DNA from: Chloroflexota bacterium | GTDB lineage: Bacteria; Chloroflexota; Anaerolineae; UBA2200; JACIWT01 | DNA length: 64,000 bases | NCBI GenBank assembly: GCA_014360825.1 | Contig: JACIWT010000005.1 | Coordinates: forward strand, 80,248 to 144,247 | Direction: 5' to 3' | Shown: in pieces, positions 8,448 through 16,664 of the stretch | How the letters are laid out: each line of letters opens with the position of its first letter | Position numbering within the stretch: the first letter of the stretch is position 1 | Notes under the pieces: model-generated | Told to the model about the DNA's origin: nothing | Databases searched by the model: none | Seen by the model: only the letters and a program-made list of their open reading frames with translations | Made by a program: the position numbers and the translations under genes

Positions 8448-10112
8448 CTAGAAGTACGTGGACAGAATCTTGTAAAGTTGGCCGATGGTCTCCGGATCGC
8501 CGCGTCTGGCTTGACCACCAGTGGCTTCGGCGATCTCCTGCAGTGTCGCCATGTCCGCATCGTCGCCATAGGCAATACAGAAGACGACCACGGGGACCCC
8601 GCTCTGGTTTCCCCTCCGCATTTTGTCCACCAACCGGGGGAGCGTCCACCGGGAGTTATTCTCTTTGCCATCGGTCATCACCACGATGGCATTGATGCGC
8701 TCTGAATCGCCAAGCATTTGCAGTTGCGAGTAGGCGAACTCAACCGCATCCAATAGCGCCGTATCACCGCCTGCCTCGAGGGCCTGCACTTGTTCCACCA
8801 AAGCGGCGCGGTTTCTGCGCATCTCATCCAGCAGCAATAGATGCGTGACTTCGGAAGAGAATTTGATCAGGCCCACCCGTTCCTCTGGCCCGCGAATCTG
8901 ATCCAGGAAGACCAAGAGCCCTTCCTTGGCCTGTGCTAACTTCTCGCCCTCCATGCTGCCGGAGACATCTGCCACCAGGTACACGTTGGTCTTGCGCTTG
9001 GTGTAGTACCAAGCATCGCGGACGACCTGCACCACCGCGGGGCTGGGAACCTGCAGCGTGGTTTGAGGCTGTGTGGGGTCCACGCCGTTCGCTGCGGTGA
9101 TAGGAGAAGAAGGATCGTCTAAGGCGATGGTCAGGTCGGTGGGTCGGTAGCCGAAAGATAAGATGCGCATCTGGACATCGTGGGAGAGCAGGAATGAAGA
9201 TAGGACGCGGAAAGCCTGACGCTGACCGATGGTCACCCCCGGCTTTTCGAGCAGGGCCAAGGGGTGGTCTTCCCACATGGTCCCTTCGATCGGGTAAATG
9301 GCCACGAGTTTGTCGCGACTGCGCTGGTTGAAATAGATGACCAGTTGCTCTTGGGCAACGAAGGCGTCCAGGTACTCTCGCCCCCGGCTGAGCACTTGTT
9401 CGATGATGGCCCATTCGCCCTCGCCGTAGTAGCGTACTGTCCGCTCCAGCGCGCCGACGTAGTTCAGTGTGGCTGGGGCTGTAACATCCTCTTCGCTCAG
9501 TCCACGGGTTTTCTCCGCCCCGGCGTAGAATTGGGCTAAGGTGGCCAGAAGGCCGCTCGCTGAGGACGTGCTGGGATGACTCCACCGGAACTGGGGGTCA
9601 CTTTGGGCCCGGGCCAGTATGTCCCCCCATCCCAGCGCTTTGTCGGGATAGCCGAGGGAACGCGCCACATCCTCCCACATGGCGATCACCACTGGGCTGA
9701 CGGCATAGCGAACGGTTTCGCCGACCAGGGGCAATTCGTTACCCTGGGCGTACCAGGCATCGTCCAATTGGCTCAGCCAGATGGAAGAGTCTGGGCTGAC
9801 CACGTCCAACTCACCGCGCAAAGCCTGGCTGAGCATAGTATCTGGGTCGAGCCTGGTAGCCTGAATTCGGATCGGCTTGCCGTCTGGGGTGCGTGGTCTC
9901 GTGCGCTCGAAGTCAGTAACCAGGGTCTCGAAAAGCGCTGCCTTCTCGGGGGTGTAACCCACCCGTAGTGTGACCTCGTTCCCGCTGCTCGGGGTGATCC
10001 GATTGTATAGCAGAAAGCCAGCGGCTACCATCAAAGCGAGCAAGGACACGAAGCCAACGAGAGAAGCAGCGAGGCAACCGCACTCAGATCTTTGCGTTCT
10101 TCGTGGGTTCAC
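8448..10112 (-). CDS. Membrane-anchored solute-binding and VWA domain protein
   Basis: The protein has 554 residues. An N-terminal helix (about 12-36) anchors it. Residues about 46-345 form a family-1-like extracellular solute-binding domain (LRVGYTPEKAALFETLVTDFERTRP near its start; DVVSPDSSIWLSQL; an internal hinge region). Residues about 372-554 form a VWA domain with an intact metal-ion-dependent adhesion site: D-V-S-G-S at 382-386, the threonine in GGDTALLDAV near 451, and D481 in MTDGKEN. The architecture matches proteins annotated as 'substrate-binding and vWA domain-containing'. It should sit outside the membrane and combine ligand sensing with metal-dependent protein binding. The start is GTG with GGAGGGA upstream. 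It lies 10 bases after the paralogous solute-binding gene. Confidence 0.85.
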   Translation of the reverse strand: MNPRRTQRSECGCLAASLVGFVSLLALMVAAGFLLYNRITPSSGNEVTLRVGYTPEKAALFETLVTDFERTRPRTPDGKPIRIQATRLDPDTMLSQALRGELDVVSPDSSIWLSQLDDAWYAQGNELPLVGETVRYAVSPVVIAMWEDVARSLGYPDKALGWGDILARAQSDPQFRWSHPSTSSASGLLATLAQFYAGAEKTRGLSEEDVTAPATLNYVGALERTVRYYGEGEWAIIEQVLSRGREYLDAFVAQEQLVIYFNQRSRDKLVAIYPIEGTMWEDHPLALLEKPGVTIGQRQAFRVLSSFLLSHDVQMRILSFGYRPTDLTIALDDPSSPITAANGVDPTQPQTTLQVPSPAVVQVVRDAWYYTKRKTNVYLVADVSGSMEGEKLAQAKEGLLVFLDQIRGPEERVGLIKFSSEVTHLLLLDEMRRNRAALVEQVQALEAGGDTALLDAVEFAYSQLQMLGDSERINAIVVMTDGKENNSRWTLPRLVDKMRRGNQSGVPVVVFCIAYGDDADMATLQEIAEATGGQARRGDPETIGQLYKILSTYF

Positions 10113-10122
10113 CGGTCCCTCC

Positions 10123-11307
10123 TCAACGCTCGGTCACATTGAGGTCAAACCAGCGCAAGAGCGCCAGCAAGACTTCGCGGTCGGGAGAACGCATCGCTGT
10201 GGTGCGTGGGACTACCGTCATGACCCCTTGACTGCTCCAGCGCTCGAAGAGGCTGTTCTCACCAGTCACCGGCACATCGGGGTTGGCCGGGCGCAGGCCA
10301 CGTTGCACGGCTAATTTCTGGATGTCTGGCTGGAGCAAATAGCGCTCGAACTCCAGCGCCGCATTCTTCTCCAGCGCGGTGGTCTCTTCACCCATCCAGA
10401 TGGTGTAAGGGAAATCGAACCAAGTGATGTACTCGGGATAGATGATGACCAGCGGATCGGCCCAGCGGGTCTGAATACCAGCCATATTGACCAAGAGATC
10501 GCTCTCCAGCAGTTGCCCACCGTCGCCCATCGAGTAGCCAAAGAGAGCCAGGTTTTCTACCGAATAGGCGCTCAGGCTGCTGAAGTCCGTGACGGCGTCC
10601 ATCAGTTCCTTGAGCCACTTTTGGAATTGGGGGTTGGTGATGTCCGCCACGTTGATGCTGGTTTTCTTATAGTATTCTCCCGCCGCTGCCACCATGGCCA
10701 CCAAGCCGCCGACGTTCTTATTGGGATTTGGCACCACCAGTTTGAAATAGCCCCATTCTGGTTTCCCGCCCAACTCTGGCCACCCGCCTTTGGCAGTGGC
10801 CGCGTCGTGAATGACGCTCCAGTTGATATCGCCGAACTTGGCACGGAGCACATCCGCACGACTGGCGTAAATTCCCCAGGCAAAGAGGGAGATGGCTATC
10901 GGGCGAGTACGGTACTCGCCGCCCGTTAGGAAAACATCCCGGCCGCGCTGCTCCTTGAACGTGGCATTGACCAACTCCACCAAGTAGCGGCTATCGGGGA
11001 TCCACACTGTGGGGAATGGCTCCATCTCCCCGCGTTCCCACCGGCTCATAGCGGTCAGACCGTCCATGGGGATCACGGTCACGCGGATGAGATTGCCCTC
11101 CAGTTTGTGTCCTTCGGCGTTGAAGCGGTTGGCTGCTTCCGTGACAAAGGGCTCCACAGGCAGAGCACATACCACTCGGATCTCCAATGTCTGAGGGCCC
11201 TGGATCAAAGGCTCTACTCCGCCCGCACGGCGTAGGTATAGCCCCACGGCGACAACGCCAAGTGCGACTAACAGCACCAGTAAGAAAATAATCCGCGTTC
11301 TATTCAT
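10123..11307 (-). CDS. Membrane-anchored extracellular solute-binding protein, paralogue of the VWA-fused one
   Basis: The protein has 394 residues: a short basic start (MNRTR), one membrane helix (IIFLLVLLVALGVVAVGLYL), and then a solute-binding domain. Similarity in plan to the neighbour's N-terminal half is visible: LEIRVVCALPVEPFVTEAANRFNAEG at the start, FPTVWIPDSRYLVELV (cf. DVVSPDSSIWLSQL), and GKPEWGYFKLVVPNPNKNVGGLVAMVAAAGEYY. There is no VWA domain. The ATG at 11307 was chosen over an in-frame upstream codon at 11361 because AGAGGT lies 9 bases before it and the signal anchor then starts immediately. It lies in the same operon as the VWA gene, with a dedicated promoter at 11441-11470. 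The ligand is unknown, and no ABC permease or ATPase adjoins it. Confidence 0.8.
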   Translation of the reverse strand: MNRTRIIFLLVLLVALGVVAVGLYLRRAGGVEPLIQGPQTLEIRVVCALPVEPFVTEAANRFNAEGHKLEGNLIRVTVIPMDGLTAMSRWERGEMEPFPTVWIPDSRYLVELVNATFKEQRGRDVFLTGGEYRTRPIAISLFAWGIYASRADVLRAKFGDINWSVIHDAATAKGGWPELGGKPEWGYFKLVVPNPNKNVGGLVAMVAAAGEYYKKTSINVADITNPQFQKWLKELMDAVTDFSSLSAYSVENLALFGYSMGDGGQLLESDLLVNMAGIQTRWADPLVIIYPEYITWFDFPYTIWMGEETTALEKNAALEFERYLLQPDIQKLAVQRGLRPANPDVPVTGENSLFERWSSQGVMTVVPRTTAMRSPDREVLLALLRWFDLNVTER

Positions 11308-11440
11308 AATGTGTACCTCTTCATTCGCTCCGGCGGCGGGAAAAGTCACCGAGGTGCGCAATGGGCTGCTCTGGTGAAAGAGCGGGTCAACCAGACCCCT
11401 CGGTAAACGCGCCGAAAGCCAAGCGCCACTTCTCGCGCAG

Positions 11441-11470
11441 ATATTACAACTTGCCCAAGTCCCACGTCAA
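11441..11470 (-). promoter_or_regulatory. Sigma-70 promoter of the solute-binding/VWA operon
   Basis: On the minus strand, TTGACG (11470-11465) and TAATAT (11446-11441) are separated by 18 bases. It sits directly after the stop of the small membrane gene (11478) and leaves a leader of about 125 bases before the ATG at 11307. The downstream block can therefore be expressed separately from pspA. Confidence 0.6.
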
Positions 11471-11477
11471 ATCAGAC

Positions 11478-11699
11478 CTACAGACGTACCTCGCGGTCAC
11501 GCAGGAGGAAATAGGCCAATAAACCGAAAGGCCAGGTGAACCAGGCGATCAGCGCCCACAGGCATCCTGCCTTGCCACGCTTCTCCGAATCAGTGTACAC
11601 CCACAGGGTGCTGCCGATCATGAGCGCAAAAAAGGCGAGCCAGAGCAATCCAAAGCAGCAGAGTCCGAACGTGCCCGTCCAGTCGGGTGAACGATACAT
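11478..11699 (-). CDS. Small two-helix membrane protein (phospholipase D N-terminal-like)
   Basis: The protein has 73 residues with two membrane helices and a charged hairpin between them (YTDSEKRGKAGCLWALIAWFTWPFGLLAYFLLRDRE). The pattern W-V-Y-x-D-x-x-x-R-G...W-x-x-x-x-x-x-x-W-P-x-G-L-x-x-Y-x-x-x-R is that of the PLDc_N/'PLDNc' small membrane family, often encoded beside stress and PspA-like genes. A very clear ribosome binding site GGGAGGA stands ahead of the ATG. It lies 66 bases downstream of pspA and is likely in its operon. The function is unknown. Confidence 0.75.
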   Translation of the reverse strand: MYRSPDWTGTFGLCCFGLLWLAFFALMIGSTLWVYTDSEKRGKAGCLWALIAWFTWPFGLLAYFLLRDREVRL

Positions 11700-11765
11700 G
11701 GTTTCCTCCCAGTTTCAGTGGCGGAGAGCGCCCGCCTATGGGACGCTCTCCGCGGGGTGCAAGCC

Positions 11766-12440
11766 TTACTTGAGGCCCAGGCGTGTCTTGCGCTCGGCCA
11801 ACTGGCGATCGATAGTGTCTTTCTCCAAAGCCTCGGCCATCTGGTTGTCCAGTCGCTTGGCGTCAATTTCGCCCTGCGCGGTGGCCTTGTCCAACCGGCG
11901 CTGGATCTCATCCCGAATTTCCTGGATGCCAGCCTCGCTCACGGTAACACCGCCCACGCCCTCCACGACCTTGTGGGTGAGTTCTTTGGACTTGGCCAAG
12001 TCGAGCATAGCCTGCAATTCGGATCGCTCTTGCTTGGCTTCGGTGAGTTTGGCCTCCAGTTTGAGTTTGGCATCGAGGAGTTTCTGGTATTCGGCCTCGG
12101 TGCTCTGCCACTGCGCCTTGTAGGTGTCGGCCAATCTCTGGATGGTGTTCAGGCGATACTGGGCTGCTGCGGCCAGGTCATCCTTGCCCTGTCGCAGGAA
12201 GAGGTCAATGTTTCCATCCAGATCCTTAGCCTGAGCCTGGAGTTCCTCGTGCTTCCGCTTGAGCGTCTTGGCCTCGCCGCCTACCGTGGCTGCGGCATCC
12301 TCCAAGGCTTCGAGGTTGTCCTCGACCTTGCGGATGTATTCATCCACCACGGCCATGCTGTTGGCGCGCAGCGCCCGGCTGACCAGATAGTTCAGATTGG
12401 CGGAAATCAAGGTTCCGACCCTTTCCAGTAGTGATGACAT
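11766..12440 (-). CDS. pspA: PspA/IM30 (ESCRT-III-like) family protein
   Basis: The 224-residue protein is almost wholly helical and coiled-coil. MSSLLERVGTLISANLNYLVSRA is the amphipathic membrane-binding helix 0/1 that starts PspA/Vipp1 proteins. A long hairpin of charged helices follows (VDEYIRKVEDNLEALEDAAATVGGEAKTLKRKHEEL, interrupted here only by register changes). Family members oligomerise on stressed membranes and protect the proton barrier. The region around 160-175 (VVEGVGGVTVSEAGIQEI) is glycine-rich and less typical. AAGGAGG precedes the ATG. It is transcribed from a probable promoter at 12493-12521. The neighbourhood (small membrane protein, solute-binding/VWA proteins, coiled-coil membrane protein) suggests an envelope-stress module. 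Confidence 0.85.
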   Translation of the reverse strand: MSSLLERVGTLISANLNYLVSRALRANSMAVVDEYIRKVEDNLEALEDAAATVGGEAKTLKRKHEELQAQAKDLDGNIDLFLRQGKDDLAAAAQYRLNTIQRLADTYKAQWQSTEAEYQKLLDAKLKLEAKLTEAKQERSELQAMLDLAKSKELTHKVVEGVGGVTVSEAGIQEIRDEIQRRLDKATAQGEIDAKRLDNQMAEALEKDTIDRQLAERKTRLGLK

Positions 12441-12492
12441 TTCCCGTTCCTCCTTACCTGATAGTGGAGATTAACTCTCCTTTTCACGATTC

Positions 12493-12521
12493 AATATAGC
12501 ACAGATCGCCTTTCGTTTCAC
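12493..12521 (-). promoter_or_regulatory. Probable promoter of pspA
   Basis: On the minus strand, GTGAAA (12521-12516) and TATATT (12498-12493) are separated by 17 bases, with TG one base before the -10 (extended -10 type). It lies 50 bases ahead of the pspA start. The -35 matches 4 of 6 consensus positions. Confidence 0.45.
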
Positions 12522-12603
12522 GACATCCAGCCGACAGATAACCGACAAGTGACCGTCTTCCCCCATTTGCCGGGGGTCGTCATCCTGAATGGAGAGCATT
12601 CCT

Positions 12604-13968
12604 TCATCGGCTGACCAGTTTGTAACCTCGCCCGCGTATCGTGATCAGGTACTTGGGGTTGAGCGGGTCGGGCTCGATCTTCTGACGCAGTCGGCCGATC
12701 AGTTTCTCGATGCGGGCGTCGTCCACTTGGTCAATGTAACTCTCGCCCCACACCGCCTCCACGATGCTGTATTTGTCACAGATTTTGTCCATGTTGCCGT
12801 AGAGCAGGAGCATCAGCCGGAACTCCAATTCAGTGAGCGGGGGCACCAATTCGCCGTCCACATACACATCGCCGGCCTCCACGTCCAAGCGCACCCCGCG
12901 AGGCCTATCGCGGCGGGCCAGTCCTTGCCGCTCCACAAAAGCAGTGAAGAGCGGGGAAAGCGTCTGGTTTTCATTTATCAGGATATGCTTTTCCCGCAGT
13001 GCGGCTTTTGCTTGGGGAGTGGCCTCGCCGGTCCCCATAACCAGCGCCAAGAGGGATAATTGCTCGTCCTCGCTGAGGTCGCTCCACAATTTGGCGCACT
13101 CGGTGCGGACATTGATGTCACCGTGCAGTTTTTCTCGCACGGCCTCGTAGTGGATCTCATCCGTGCCACGGATATGGCGCGCCTCCTCTTTGGCTGCGAT
13201 GGTGGCCTGATAGGTTGCATCCAATAGCCCAGGGTGACCACCTGCCGTGCGGATGATGAACGCGATGTCCTGTTCTTTGAGTTTTGGGTCGGTCGGACGA
13301 GCCCGATCGGCTAAGTACAGGCGAGCGTCGCCCTCACTAAGCGGAGCCAGATAACGGGTGTGGTGAGAGAAGAGTTCGCAGAACTCATCGGTCTCCCGTC
13401 CAGCACGCAATTGGGGGAGCGGGTACGCTGTCGCTGTTACATAGGAAAGGGTCCGGGCGTAGCGATCCTTCAGGGCGCGGAGGTTCAGGAAGATGCGGGC
13501 ATCTAACTGCTGGAAAACGGCATCGAACTCGTCGAAGAGGAACACCACTTGCCGGCCCAATCCTTCGCCCAATGCGAGGAGGCTCTCGTTGAATCGCAGG
13601 GGCACCACGAATTCGCTGCTGGGATTGACCACCTGGGCATGGGCATCGCGGATGCGTTCTACGAGCGATGCGTCGGCGCCGGCACCCTCAAGTGCTCGAG
13701 TGAGGTCGCGCAACACAAGTTCGTAGAACCCCTGCTCGCTCGTGCCCAACATAAAGTTGAGGTCCACATAGGTGAAAATGAACTCTCCTGCAGATTGGCC
13801 CAGGTAGGTGGCTTGCACATCGGGGCGGCACAGGCTGCGTAAGAGCGCCGACTTCCCGATGTTGCTCACTCCCACGATCGAACAGCAATGACCCTCTTGC
13901 ACACAAGACATAATGTAGGCAATGTCATCCTTGCGGGTTACGGATGGGATGGGATGGATGGAGGTCAT
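12604..13968 (-). CDS. STAND-like ATPase with C-terminal OmpR-type winged-helix DNA-binding domain
   Basis: The protein has 454 residues. The N-terminal half is a P-loop ATPase: Walker A GVSNIGKS at 33-40, Walker B VVFLFDEFD near 141-149, then a helical region resembling the MNS/STAND and archaeal-ATPase type (AGGHPGLLDATYQATI). The last 95 residues are an OmpR/PhoB winged helix (LTELEFRLMLLLYGN..., YIDQVDDARIEKLIGRLRQKIEPDP, YLITIRGRGYKLV). There is no receiver domain, so it is not a normal response regulator; ATP binding probably controls DNA binding or oligomerisation. AGGAGG precedes the ATG. It lies 45 bases after the MFS gene and just upstream of pspA, so it may regulate the envelope module. 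Confidence 0.8.
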   Translation of the reverse strand: MTSIHPIPSVTRKDDIAYIMSCVQEGHCCSIVGVSNIGKSALLRSLCRPDVQATYLGQSAGEFIFTYVDLNFMLGTSEQGFYELVLRDLTRALEGAGADASLVERIRDAHAQVVNPSSEFVVPLRFNESLLALGEGLGRQVVFLFDEFDAVFQQLDARIFLNLRALKDRYARTLSYVTATAYPLPQLRAGRETDEFCELFSHHTRYLAPLSEGDARLYLADRARPTDPKLKEQDIAFIIRTAGGHPGLLDATYQATIAAKEEARHIRGTDEIHYEAVREKLHGDINVRTECAKLWSDLSEDEQLSLLALVMGTGEATPQAKAALREKHILINENQTLSPLFTAFVERQGLARRDRPRGVRLDVEAGDVYVDGELVPPLTELEFRLMLLLYGNMDKICDKYSIVEAVWGESYIDQVDDARIEKLIGRLRQKIEPDPLNPKYLITIRGRGYKLVSR

Positions 13969-14013
13969 GTCTTATATCCTCCTACGAGTGATGGCTCCTC
14001 GCACGTCCCTCGT

Positions 14014-15198
14014 TCACGAAATGCCAACGGCGTCCAGACAAAGAGTCTCTCGCGTCCGCCAGGCTACGGGCAATGCCGCCAGCGCGGGCAGGGCGGCCAC
14101 GATGAAAAGCGGCTCTATGCGTCCCATTACGTGATACAACGTCAGCGCCGTCGCAGGTCCGGCGAAGATCACCAAGTCAATGGCCGCGTCGAAGGCTCCT
14201 AATGCCGTTGCCGCGCTCTCCGGTGGGGTGATGTCGGCCATCATCACCGAACTCAGCAGAAAAGTGGCGCTAGCGCCCAGACCAAATAGCGTGTACCAGC
14301 CCACCATCGCGACCAGGCTATTTGACAGAGCCAATCCGACGCAGGATAACATTACCAGCAACTGTGCCAGAATGACAAAGGGCCGTCTTCCCCAGCGGTC
14401 AGAACAGCGACCCACCAGCAGTGAGCCAGCGGTGAAGGCCGTTGCCTCTCCGACCAGGATCAGGCTGATCTGCCACGGCGCGAAGCCCAAGGATTGGGCT
14501 TTGGTGGGCAAGAAGGAGGCCAGGATAGGGAAAGCGAAGTTGTCCACCGCCCCGAACAGGGCGAAAGCATAAACCCGTCGCTGGCGGAAAAGTTCTCCTA
14601 GTTGTTGCCATCGCCCAGTCACACTGGCCACGGGCCCAGCACGGACACTCGCATAAAGTACGAGACAGGCCAAGAAGGAGAGTATGGCATCTATCACGAA
14701 CGGCATGCGTAGCCCGTAGAGCGATAGCCAACCGCCGATAGCCGGAGCCACAATGAACGAAAGCCCCTGGCTGGAGCGCAGCACACCGAAGAAAGTGCCG
14801 TGTCGCCCCGCCGAGATCTCGGCGGTCAGTCCCAGGAGGGCAGGCAAAGCAATGGCATCGGCTACGCCGCCGAGGATGCGCAGTGCCAGCAGTCCCTGCC
14901 ACGAACCGACAACCGCACAGCAGAGTGAGGATAGCCCACCCAGCGCTGCCCCACCCACGAGAACAGTGCGGCGGCCATAGCGGTCGGCCAGCGCCCCGCT
15001 GAAGAACTGGAAGAGCACCAACGTCATCAGCGCTGCCGATAGGGTAGCGGCCATCGCCGCCTGGTCTGCTCCCAGTTGGGCGGAGAGATGGGGCAATACG
15101 GGCACTCCAACCTGAGTGCTCAGAAACAGTATGAAACTGGTGAGAGCAATGGCATAGATCGAGGTCCCTGCCATACGCCCTTGGGATTTGGTCTCCAT
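14014..15198 (-). CDS. MFS transporter, drug/sugar efflux type
   Basis: The protein has 394 residues with about twelve membrane helices. It carries the MFS motif A ADRYGRRTVLVGG after helix 2 and its repeat RCSDRWGRRPFVI after helix 8. Plain MFS exporters with this pattern move drugs or small metabolites by proton exchange; the substrate is not readable. The ATG at 15198 follows AAAGGAT by a very short gap, and ATG at 15174 (MAGTS) is a possible alternative start. It begins 11 bases after the TPR gene, and so is probably co-transcribed with recJ and the TPR gene. Confidence 0.85.
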   Translation of the reverse strand: METKSQGRMAGTSIYAIALTSFILFLSTQVGVPVLPHLSAQLGADQAAMAATLSAALMTLVLFQFFSGALADRYGRRTVLVGGAALGGLSSLCCAVVGSWQGLLALRILGGVADAIALPALLGLTAEISAGRHGTFFGVLRSSQGLSFIVAPAIGGWLSLYGLRMPFVIDAILSFLACLVLYASVRAGPVASVTGRWQQLGELFRQRRVYAFALFGAVDNFAFPILASFLPTKAQSLGFAPWQISLILVGEATAFTAGSLLVGRCSDRWGRRPFVILAQLLVMLSCVGLALSNSLVAMVGWYTLFGLGASATFLLSSVMMADITPPESAATALGAFDAAIDLVIFAGPATALTLYHVMGRIEPLFIVAALPALAALPVAWRTRETLCLDAVGIS

Positions 15199-15209
15199 AT
15201 CCTTTGTTC

Positions 15210-16646
15210 TCAAACACCACTGGTCAGGCGCTTGATGTGCGACCGGACATCGCCCCACACCCGCTGGATAGATTGACTCGTCTGGTCCATCAGTTGGCGA
15301 GGGACAAGTGCCTTGGCTCCCGCCTCACCGCGGGTGGTAGCCTGGAAGCCATACCAACGCCCGCATTGGAAGCAGTGATCCTGGTCTTGTCGGGAGATGA
15401 AGCCACACCCGGCACAGCGGTAAACCGTCTCTTGGGAACGGGCAGAGGCCAGTGCCGTGCGATAGGTGTCCTGTGCCGCCTGGTAATCTTTGGCAGCCTC
15501 GTAGATTGCGCCTAAGCGCTCATGCGCTTCCAGCAGGTCAGGGCTGCGGCGCACGGCCTCCTGTGCTTGGGCTAACACTTCGTCCTGCACTCCCTCTATC
15601 TCGAACAGTTTGCTGAGGGTCAGATTGTAGCGGCCATCATTCGGGTGGCGGCCTGCGGCGTCACGCAGGACCTGGATGACGGTCCACGATTCGCCCAGGT
15701 CAGCGCAGACCGTTAAGAGCCGCTCCTCCAGGGCATACGAAAAGCCCAACCAGATGCCCCTCAACCAAGTCTCGAGCGCCATGCGGGGTTGGTCCTGCTG
15801 GTAATAGGCGTCACCCAGGCGTGTGTAGAGAGAGCAGTCGTGGGGGGAGAACTGCATGGCCAGTTGATAGTCGCTAATAGCCTCGTCGAGGCGGTCGAGT
15901 TGAAAGTGGTCATCGCCATGACGGGAGAAAAGTTCTGACAGCGTCTCCGCGTTTTCCCCGGCCTTGAGGATGCGCAGTTGCTCAATGGCCTCGCGCTCCA
16001 TCTTGAGACGGCGGTAGATGGCGTAGAGATAATAGTGTGTTTCCAGGTTGTTGGGGTCGAGTTCCAAGGCGCGCTGAAAATGGAAGATGGCTGGGGCTGT
16101 CTCTCCGAGTTGGAAAAGGACGGTAGCCAGGCTTACCGTGGCCTGCAGGTTGTCTGGTTCCAGGCGCACTGCCTTCTCGTAATGCGCTTTGGCGGAGCGG
16201 AAGGCGTGGTCGGCTTCGGCAAGCCAACCCAGGCGCAGATGGGCTTGTACATGCAAAGGCTTCAGTTCTTGGTTCCAATCCCAATCCATGGCGGAGGTCA
16301 GAAGCTCGCGCGCTGCCTCGTACTCGCCGCGATCGAAGGCTGCCATGCCCTGGCGAAAATGCTCATCCGCCCGGCGCAGGCGGAAGGTGAGGATATCCGA
16401 AAGGGTGCCGGCGATAAAGCCTTTGAACGTGCTGCGATCGGGTTCCTCGCCAGCCGGCGGCAGGCTGAAGGCCTGGCGCAGACGGGCGCTGGCGATCCGT
16501 GCCCCGCGGGCCAGGCGTCCTGGTGAGGTCCCGATGCTGCGCAGGAAACCGGCAATGGGGCTCCAGGCTCTTCCCACGATGTAGCCGAGGGTGAAGGCCC
16601 CCAATAGGGTGAGCACATCGGCCACAAGATTCAGATTCTCTCGCAT
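15210..16646 (-). CDS. LapB/YciM-like TPR protein with N-terminal helix and C-terminal zinc ribbon
   Basis: The 478-residue protein has three parts: an N-terminal membrane helix (LVADVLTLLGAFTLGYIVG, about 7-26), a chain of tetratricopeptide repeats (about 95-405, for example AHLRLGWLAEADHAFRSAKA and LETHYYLYAIYRRLKMEREA), and a rubredoxin-like zinc ribbon with C411-x2-C414 and C425-x2-C428 (YRCAGCGF...HCFQCGRW). This order is exactly that of LapB/YciM, which in enterobacteria controls LpxC turnover and lipopolysaccharide synthesis. Chloroflexi are generally thought to lack lipopolysaccharide, so the role here must differ, perhaps in recruiting a membrane protease. GGAAAGGA precedes the ATG. 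It lies 18 bases after recJ in one transcription unit. Confidence 0.75.
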   Translation of the reverse strand: MRENLNLVADVLTLLGAFTLGYIVGRAWSPIAGFLRSIGTSPGRLARGARIASARLRQAFSLPPAGEEPDRSTFKGFIAGTLSDILTFRLRRADEHFRQGMAAFDRGEYEAARELLTSAMDWDWNQELKPLHVQAHLRLGWLAEADHAFRSAKAHYEKAVRLEPDNLQATVSLATVLFQLGETAPAIFHFQRALELDPNNLETHYYLYAIYRRLKMEREAIEQLRILKAGENAETLSELFSRHGDDHFQLDRLDEAISDYQLAMQFSPHDCSLYTRLGDAYYQQDQPRMALETWLRGIWLGFSYALEERLLTVCADLGESWTVIQVLRDAAGRHPNDGRYNLTLSKLFEIEGVQDEVLAQAQEAVRRSPDLLEAHERLGAIYEAAKDYQAAQDTYRTALASARSQETVYRCAGCGFISRQDQDHCFQCGRWYGFQATTRGEAGAKALVPRQLMDQTSQSIQRVWGDVRSHIKRLTSGV

Positions 16647-16664
16647 AGAGGTCCTTTCCGGGCT

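Noticed and set aside
12555-12585. CCCCC/GGGGG hairpin after the ATPase/winged-helix gene as a terminator
   Set aside because: The stem is only five pairs and neither strand has a T-run after it.
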